Below the pieces are notes generated by a model. The model worked only from the letters and a program-made list of their open reading frames with translations, did not search any database and was not told the DNA's origin. A stretch of DNA of 64,000 nt, taken from NCBI GenBank assembly GCA_050084985.1, contig JBITNC010000001.1, positions 56,482,001 to 56,546,000 of the forward strand, read 5' to 3'. This document shows, piece by piece, positions 57,776-64,000 of this stretch (positions are counted from its first letter, which is position 1; the number at the start of each line of letters is the position of its first letter). The stretch is from Nageia nagi (taxonomy: Eukaryota > Pinophyta). A program made the translations under genes and the position numbers.

Positions 57776-59338
57776 AGAGAGACATAATCTCGTTGACTAC
57801 AATGATCATAAGATATGCATAGAATGGGTTAGTTTGGAGTCGCTCAAGTATTTTAGAAAATGAAATTTATTGGTTTCATACCAGATCAATTATCCTTTGC
57901 AAGTATTCTTCTTGTATGTGCAACTTTAAAATGGGGCATGGGCATTCATGGATAAATAACTAGATGTGGATTTCTTTCATGTATAATTATGATAACAACC
58001 TTGATACAGATCATGCAAAATGTGGGAGCATTAAGATAAATTATTTTGTTTAACAATATGCATTATGAACAAAATATTTCATAGACTACACTGATTATAG
58101 GGTATCAATGAATAGTTGTAGCAAGGAAACCATCAAACTATTTGACCAAATAGAATATGTAGGTAAGGACATGGTAGTATGCACTTATTATAATAATGTT
58201 GCCCTAAAGAAAACCCATGCAAAAGATAATTCAAAATTTCAAAACATTTTAAAACATCATAAAGAAATATAATGATATTGAGCGTAAAAGAAGTATATTT
58301 TTGAATAACCTTCTGAAAAGAAAGATTCTAGAGCAAAATACTAAAGTAACAACAAGTTTTCAATCCCCCAAATTATGATTATCATGTTTACATATAAAAA
58401 TAACTAGTACATAGACTTCAAAAGAACATAGACCATGTGAGATATCGAAAAGGATATTTAGCATACCTTATAATTTTCCTTATCATTTCCCAAGTGTAAG
58501 AACTCCATGCTTTTATCTTGGGTCTTGGTAACACTTGGATTTTCTACATCAATTTGTATGTTTAGATAAATAAGTATCACAAACCCAATATTCTCAAAAA
58601 TAATTTGAAATGCAATAATCACTATAGTACAACAAGTAGCATAACTAAAGCATCAACAAAATAACTTATATGACAATACTGACAAGTATTTGGGGAATAC
58701 AATGGTTATGAAAAAGTAGTACATGATTAAAATATGAAATGCATGTTAAAATTAAATAGCATGAAAATAAAACTTGATGTTGCATTGCATACTTATTTGC
58801 TTAGTGTTCGTAGAATTCATAAAAAACTAGTAGTTAGCATTAATCATAATAGAACACATTTTATTTATATTATATATGGTGGGTAGAATGAAATTAAAAA
58901 TATAGAAAAAATGATGAAAGATAAAGGCATTCAAAAACTACATGGATGCAACTAGATTGTATTTAATAAACATATTCATACTTTTTTGTAGGAGATAAAT
59001 CACATCCAAAAATATATGAAATTTATAGAGTCGTAGAGATTGTCCTTGGTGTTGAAAGAGTAGAATATGTTCCTACTTATTATATTTATTTTGCAAGATA
59101 AGAGAAGTCAAATCAATTCTTTACCACCATAGTGAGAAATTTGCAATTGCTTTTAGGTTGTTAAATGCATCCTCTGTCATAACCATTCGAGTTATGAAGA
59201 AACTTCATGCATGTGGTAACTACCAGTCTTCAATAAAGTTTCTCTCCAAAATTATTGCATAATAAATTATTATTAAGGGATGTCAATTAGTTTAACCACT
59301 TCAAGGATGTACAATGTTCATCTAGTTATTATTGGTGA
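57776..59338 (+). pseudogene. PPR-DYW pseudogene, copy H
   Basis: Begins with a degraded PPR motif (around 57780-57960, matching copy C at 42.46-42.65 kb). It continues through a short E-like piece and ends in a DYW domain. HHSEKFAIAF (about 59125-59150) is intact, but CxxCH reads CGNYQ. The final motif reads CSSSYYW, then TGA at 59336-59338, so the D of DYW is Y while the Trp and natural stop remain. Much of the middle is missing. Confidence 0.75.
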
Positions 59339-59630
59339 TTGACAAAAAGGATTTTTTTATAATGAAAGGATAAAAATAGTGGTTTTGAAAGGATTCAATA
59401 CCTTTTACATCAATTCAGTCAAATATTCAATAAGGCTTAGAAGAAAAACAACCCATAGAAAGGGGAAAAAAAGCAATTTGAATAATATAAAAATAGTTAT
59501 ATTTTTTAGATTTGATCATTGGAGCAGATGTCCTAGATTGTTGATCTATCTCTTAGATTTTTAAAGAAAGCCTTTTGGGAAGTCTTGAGGTCTTCCTAGA
59601 GATAGGTATCTAAGGATAGAATCTTATTTA
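59339..59630. other. spacer
   Basis: A/T rich; a 61-residue open frame without motifs is not called. Confidence 0.4.
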
Positions 59631-60096
59631 TGTTGGAAACTTGACATAATTAAGATCAAACTTTAGCATCAAAATCAAGGTTTCTTGCACTTTGCTCATA
59701 AAAATGGTCCTCACCGCATTTCATTAGGCCCAAATGTGATCCCCATCATGTTTCTAGCAAAATATGACCACATTTACCAAACATGACTGCATTTCATAAT
59801 TGAGGTGAGTTTTGATTGTATTTTACAATTTTAACTCATTTTGATTAATTTTGACCAATTAATTATCTTATTTTAGCTTATTTTTTGTGATTTGTAGGAA
59901 TGTCTTCTACTATGTTTAGTGTGTCTTAGATAAGATTTCAAAGCTATTCTAGTAGGAGTATTTATTTGTAGATGGGATTCTAATGATGTTGATATTATAC
60001 AACTCAACCACTTGAGTATATTATGAGGTTAATCAAAACCTATATATTGATGTACAAATTTCATTTTTAATCAATCAAAGTAGATTATACTTCTCA
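59631..60096 (+). repeat. 5' LTR of the 59.6-kb element
   Basis: TGTTGGAAAC...AGATTATACTTCTCA. The end is placed where similarity to the right copy stops. Confidence 0.75.
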
Positions 60097-60098
60097 TT

Positions 60099-60112
60099 TT
60101 GGTATTAGATCC
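60099..60112 (+). promoter_or_regulatory. primer-binding site-like sequence
   Basis: TGGTATTAGATCC sits two to four bases after the LTR, resembling TGGTATCAGAGC. Confidence 0.65.
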
Positions 60113-60306
60113 ATATGATATCTATTGGGTTTGAGTTTTTTTGGGTACATTATGAGAATTTATTAAATTATTGCAAAAGGTGTGATTCAAAGTCTTGTTG
60201 TATTGAGCATTGTAAAATTGATGCAAACAACAAACTTTTTACCCACTAAAGAGATAAGTGTGAATATTTACGAAATCTTTCCACAAAGAAATTACTTGTT
60301 AGCATA

Positions 60307-60690
60307 ATGGCTACCATGTATGAAGAATTAGAGGTTCCAATATTTTATGGAGAAGATTATGCTTATTGGAGCATATAGATGAAAACATTATTGATGGCCA
60401 AATACCTTTGGAATATCATTGAAGAAGGCTATGAAGAACCATCCAATTGGAACATGCTTCGATAAGAAAAGATGCTAAAGAAAGGAGAACAATATCAAAA
60501 TTGCTTGGCTCTCATGGATTTGAGGAGAAGTATGAAAGATAATATTTTCCCTCTCATTGCTAGTTATAGACTAGCTACAAAAGCATGGAAAATATTAAAA
60601 TATGCTTATGAGTGTAATGAGAACATTTATAAAGATATGTGTGATAATCTCCAAGATTATATAAGCAAGCCCGGGAGCCTTGTTCTTTTG
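60307..60690 (+). pseudogene. copia-like gag N-terminal domain
   Basis: The ATG at 60307 starts ATMYEELEVPIFYGEDYAYW, then MKTLLMAKYLWNIIEEGYEE and RSMKDNIFPLIASYRLATKA with KAWKILK, the UBN2-like pattern of copia gag. In-frame stops interrupt it after YWSI and after NMLR. The downstream zinc knuckle typical of gag is not seen. Confidence 0.7.
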
Positions 60691-60733
60691 AAAATCCTTT
60701 TAGAGAGTCTTATGAAGACTTATGTGAAGAGCC

Positions 60734-62640
60734 TTGTATGTTTATTATTGTGGGAGATATGTCTTTAAGAAAGGCATATATAATGGCAATGATGAAATCT
60801 TCCTTGAAGAGGAATATGTATATTATGAAGATCCTTGTGTAAGGCCTTATGAAACTCATATGGAAGAAAGTGATTTTGATGAATTTATTCTTAAGAAGGA
60901 TAAAAAAAAGAAGTTGTTGGTTTGGCATATTAAAACATGCACATTGAATTATGTCTCATTGAAGAGATATATGTTCAACATATTGAGAAGGAGATATCAT
61001 CTCATCCCTTTATTGAATAATGCTTCATGAAAGAAGCACACAATTAGAGATTTGATGAAGAGCTAACCCCACATTGTTGGCATGCTGAATATGTTGAAGG
61101 TAATCCATGGAAAAATGATGGAGTAAAGTTCTTGATGGAGGAATGTTAGCTAGCCCATGTTGAAGACCACTAAGATAAGGTGAATTAAGAGGCATAATAT
61201 AAGAATTTTGATGATGAAGTATGTCTTATGGAGAAGACATCAATAAGGAGCCAACACTTCACTATGATTGGCTTGCTTATATTGATTGGAAAAATGATCT
61301 CTTAAAAGGCAAATAGAAGGTCAGTTCCTTAAAAATTTGAAAGGAAAATGGAAGGGAAATACTTAAGGAAGAGGGTTGTTCATTTGACTATCTTTCATCA
61401 ATAATGGATGATTGCTTTTTTGGAAAAGCAAATGTAAAAGAAGATGAAGAAGATATACTCATGGAAAAGTGTTGATATTTGGTTGTAGCCAAATTATATG
61501 AAGTGGAATATCATTCAATTGGAATGGTATATTGTTAAAAATATAATTTGGAAGCTCACTCATTTGGAGTGAAATATTATCTTGTTAGAAAGTCAATAAA
61601 GAAAATTTTATGGGATGATTACCCAAATATTAAAGAAGAAGAGATGGAAGCTATTAGCTTCAAGCTTCAAGATCTTTCATCAAGAGTGAAGAATGAAGAC
61701 TATCTCATGGATGGGATAGAGAATGAAGAGGTAATCAAGGTTTATAAACTTGAAGTTGTCATAACTACAAAGACATCAATTGTTGAGGATGGTTATCTTG
61801 GAGAGGTAACAATGTATGAACCTACATTAAGAAGGAGAAATCTTGTTGAAGAGTTAATGATTGCTTATAAAGAAACAACATCGAAGCTTCAACAACATGG
61901 CTTCAAAGAAGGAAAAAATGAAAAACTTTGGGATCCTACTTATCATAACATCATTAGAGGTGAAAATATTTTTCTCTTTTATGTTTTTTCTAATGATTGT
62001 TTAAGTAGATGTGTTGTGGGTAGTTTGAATGTTATTATCGTACATAAGGGAGATGGATAATATATTCTCAAGATATCATTGGCAAGTAATGTAAGATTTG
62101 AGGCTTGCCCTATGAAAATACCTTTGGAGAAGAGTCTTACTTGTGAGAATACATTATTGTATTAGTACTTGGGATACTTGTATGATCTTTCTTCCTTGAA
62201 GGAGAAAGTATGTACTATTGTTGTAAAGTTTGATATTTTGTATTCCCAAGTAGCACATGTAGTAGTCTATTTCATGGCCATGTACTATATAATATTATGT
62301 GTAGAAGTTGTTAAGAGTGTTGTGATGTACAGTCATCTATGTGAGATGATTAATCTCAACTCATACTCATGGGGAGTGTGGAGATGTAATGATGTAAAAG
62401 AGGAGCACTTGTAAAAATAGTTTTAAGACTATAGTGAAGATGAGAGAGAGTGGTTGTTGAAAACTAGATTTGAGAAGACTTTTGATGAATGGGAAGCTAA
62501 TCATCAAAAGAAGCATCTCAATCATTTGTAGTAGAAAGGAGCTAAAACAAAGACAAAGAAGATCCTGCATCAAAGGTGGAAGGAGTACCAATGTGAAATT
62601 TGCATGTTCTTTAATTCTTTGTTGAAAGATTTGAGGAAAC
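60734..62640 (+). other. interior of unknown function with large open frames
   Basis: Several open frames follow one another: 60734-61030 (acidic, EEEYVYYEDPCVRPYETHME, then a KKDKKKK run), 61548-62060 (170 residues, KSIKKILWDDYPNIKEEEME, then RRRNLVEELMIAYKETTSKL) and 62169-62414. I recognise no domain. Stops separate them, so if they were once one protein it is broken. Position after gag and before the polypurine tract is where pol would be, yet no RT, integrase or protease motif is visible. Confidence 0.45.
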
Positions 62641-62706
62641 AAAAATGATTAAGTTTCTTCTAAGTTTATGATGCTTTTGGACTCCAATAAGAGTTCCCTC
62701 AACATC

Positions 62707-62717
62707 AAGGGAGAGAA
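62707..62717 (+). promoter_or_regulatory. polypurine tract
   Basis: AAGGGAGAGAA directly precedes the right LTR. Confidence 0.75.
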
Positions 62718-63152
62718 TGTTGGAAACTTAGCATACATAAGATCAAACTTCGACATCAAAACTATGTTTCTTGTACTTTACTCATAAATGCTCAAACATA
62801 GTCCCCAATATGTTTCTAGAAAACTCGATCATATGTTCTCAATGTGACCATTTTTCATAATAAAGGTGAGTTTTGATTGTATTTTCTAGTTGTAGCTCAT
62901 TTCAATCAAGTTTGAACAACTATCTTAGTTTATCTTATTTTATATGATTCATAGAAATATCTTCTACTATGTTTGGTGTGTCTTAGATAGGATTCTAAGC
63001 TATTATAGCAGGAGTATTGATTTGTAGATTGGATTGTAATGATGTTGAGATTATCCAACTCAACCAATTTAGTCTAATCTAAGGTTAGTCCAAACCTATA
63101 TATTGATGTACCAATTTCATTTTTAATCAATGAAAGTAGATTATACTTCTCA
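62718..63152 (+). repeat. 3' LTR of the 59.6-kb element
   Basis: Parallel to 59631-60096 throughout, with about 30 bp fewer bases. Confidence 0.75.
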
Positions 63153-63155
63153 TTT

Positions 63156-64000
63156 ATTTTAAGATTTAGTTTGACATATTAAGGATGGATTGCCTACTAT
63201 AGGTCCCTTTCTAACCCCTGTTTGATTGAATTTTTTTACATTATTTAGGATTCCTTTTTTTAAATTCATCAAAATATTCTACTCCTTTAATACTCTCATA
63301 ATCTAGTTTTGGACTCTCCATTTTTTCTACTGAATCGCTCATTTTTTCTCTCTTAATCAAATCCAATGTAGATTGAGTACCATTAGCTATATTTGCTTTC
63401 GCTTCCTTCTTTCAAAGTTCTTTATTGACATCTTGTGAGCTCTCTTCTTAATTCGCATATCTAGGGTTTCAAGCATCAAACTTTCTTCTTCTTGAGTTCC
63501 CACAATGATCCTTCAATGAGGTTCTCATATCCTCTTAATGCTCTTTAGGAATGAATTCCTTTAGAGGGCTATTTTTGTAATGACCCTGTTACACTTTCTT
63601 CTTTGATCAATCATGTATGAAACCATGATTATGATGATTTAGTTGATTTTTCATACTTGAGATTAATGTTGTTTCCAAGTATGCTATGGATTATAGGTGT
63701 TAAGACAAGCTGAGAAGTCATATATAAAGGAAGTATCTATGGGAGCAATGGAAAAAGGATCCATATTATTAAAATTAACTTTTTGATAAATTTTGAACAA
63801 TTTTAATCTTACACGATGGTCAAACTCAATAGGTAAAATTTTGTATGAATAATTCTTTGCATGATAAATTAATTAAATTGCAAAGAAAATTTGTAAATAC
63901 CTAAATTTGATTAATCAAGGTATTTAATTTTACCTTCAATAATTTTAAAGATTGATGAAAAATGTTTACTTTTAAATGTGAGTTGGCAAAAAATGATTAA
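63156..64000. other. right-end spacer, nothing assigned
   Basis: AT-rich. No ORF, RNA gene or repeat recognised to the window end. Confidence 0.45.

Larger units (their letters stand above)
59631..63155 (+). mobile_element. LTR retrotransposon without pol (copia-like gag)
   Basis: Two direct repeats of about 435-466 bp start TGTTGGAAACTT and bracket a 2.6-kb interior with a primer-like site, a gag-like start, large open frames and a polypurine tract, but no protease, integrase or RT. The LTRs are clearly more diverged than in the other two elements (many substitutions and indels), so this is an older insertion. Exact right end and target duplication are unclear (possibly ATTT). Confidence 0.75.

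Overview
The window reads as nuclear DNA of a land plant with a large, AT-rich, repeat-filled genome. Three things point to a gymnosperm such as a conifer or yew: decayed Ty3/gypsy, Ty1/copia and LINE elements, many broken copies of an organellar RNA-editing (PPR-DYW) gene family, and almost no intact genes. The lineage is inferred from style, not proven. I see no bacterial features, CRISPR, rRNA or functional tRNA gene. No complete, clearly functional host protein gene is present.

Layout. 1-7.6 kb: a minisatellite, two gypsy pol remnants facing away from each other (head to head at about 3.76 kb), and the tail of a third, chromodomain-type gypsy element. 7.6-13.9 kb: a LINE (gag-like ORF1 plus endonuclease, no reverse transcriptase) split by a 3.4-kb LTR element that lost gag and pol. 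14.9-21.4 kb: two copies of a PPR-associated segment, with exon-like blocks upstream, an inserted LINE tail and a PPR-DYW pseudogene. 21.4-27.9 kb: a 130-bp tandem duplication, a possible SINE, a broken unrecognised gene on the minus strand with a TATA box, and an array of about eight imperfect palindromes. 27.9-36.8 kb: a young, nearly complete Ty1/copia element on the minus strand with about 1% LTR divergence and a perfect 5-bp target duplication. It has a hairpin-repeat array between pol and the 3' LTR, and a long leader containing what looks like a captured PPR fragment. 37.7-59.3 kb: more copies of the PPR segment in both orientations, with a solo LTR, a small inverted-repeat element and a 4 x 306-bp satellite. 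59.6-63.2 kb: a third LTR element with gag-like remnants and no pol.

How it fits together. The host-derived theme is repeated duplication and decay of a PPR-DYW gene. At least eight pieces are visible, and each DYW domain is damaged at a different catalytic or terminal position. The mobile elements date some of these events: a solo LTR and a LINE tail sit in PPR-segment copies whose empty sites survive in sister copies. The observations most worth a second look are the covarying hairpins in the copia element, its PPR fragment, the palindrome array at 26.7-27.7 kb, and a 33-nt splice-flanked, always-open exon-like block present four times.
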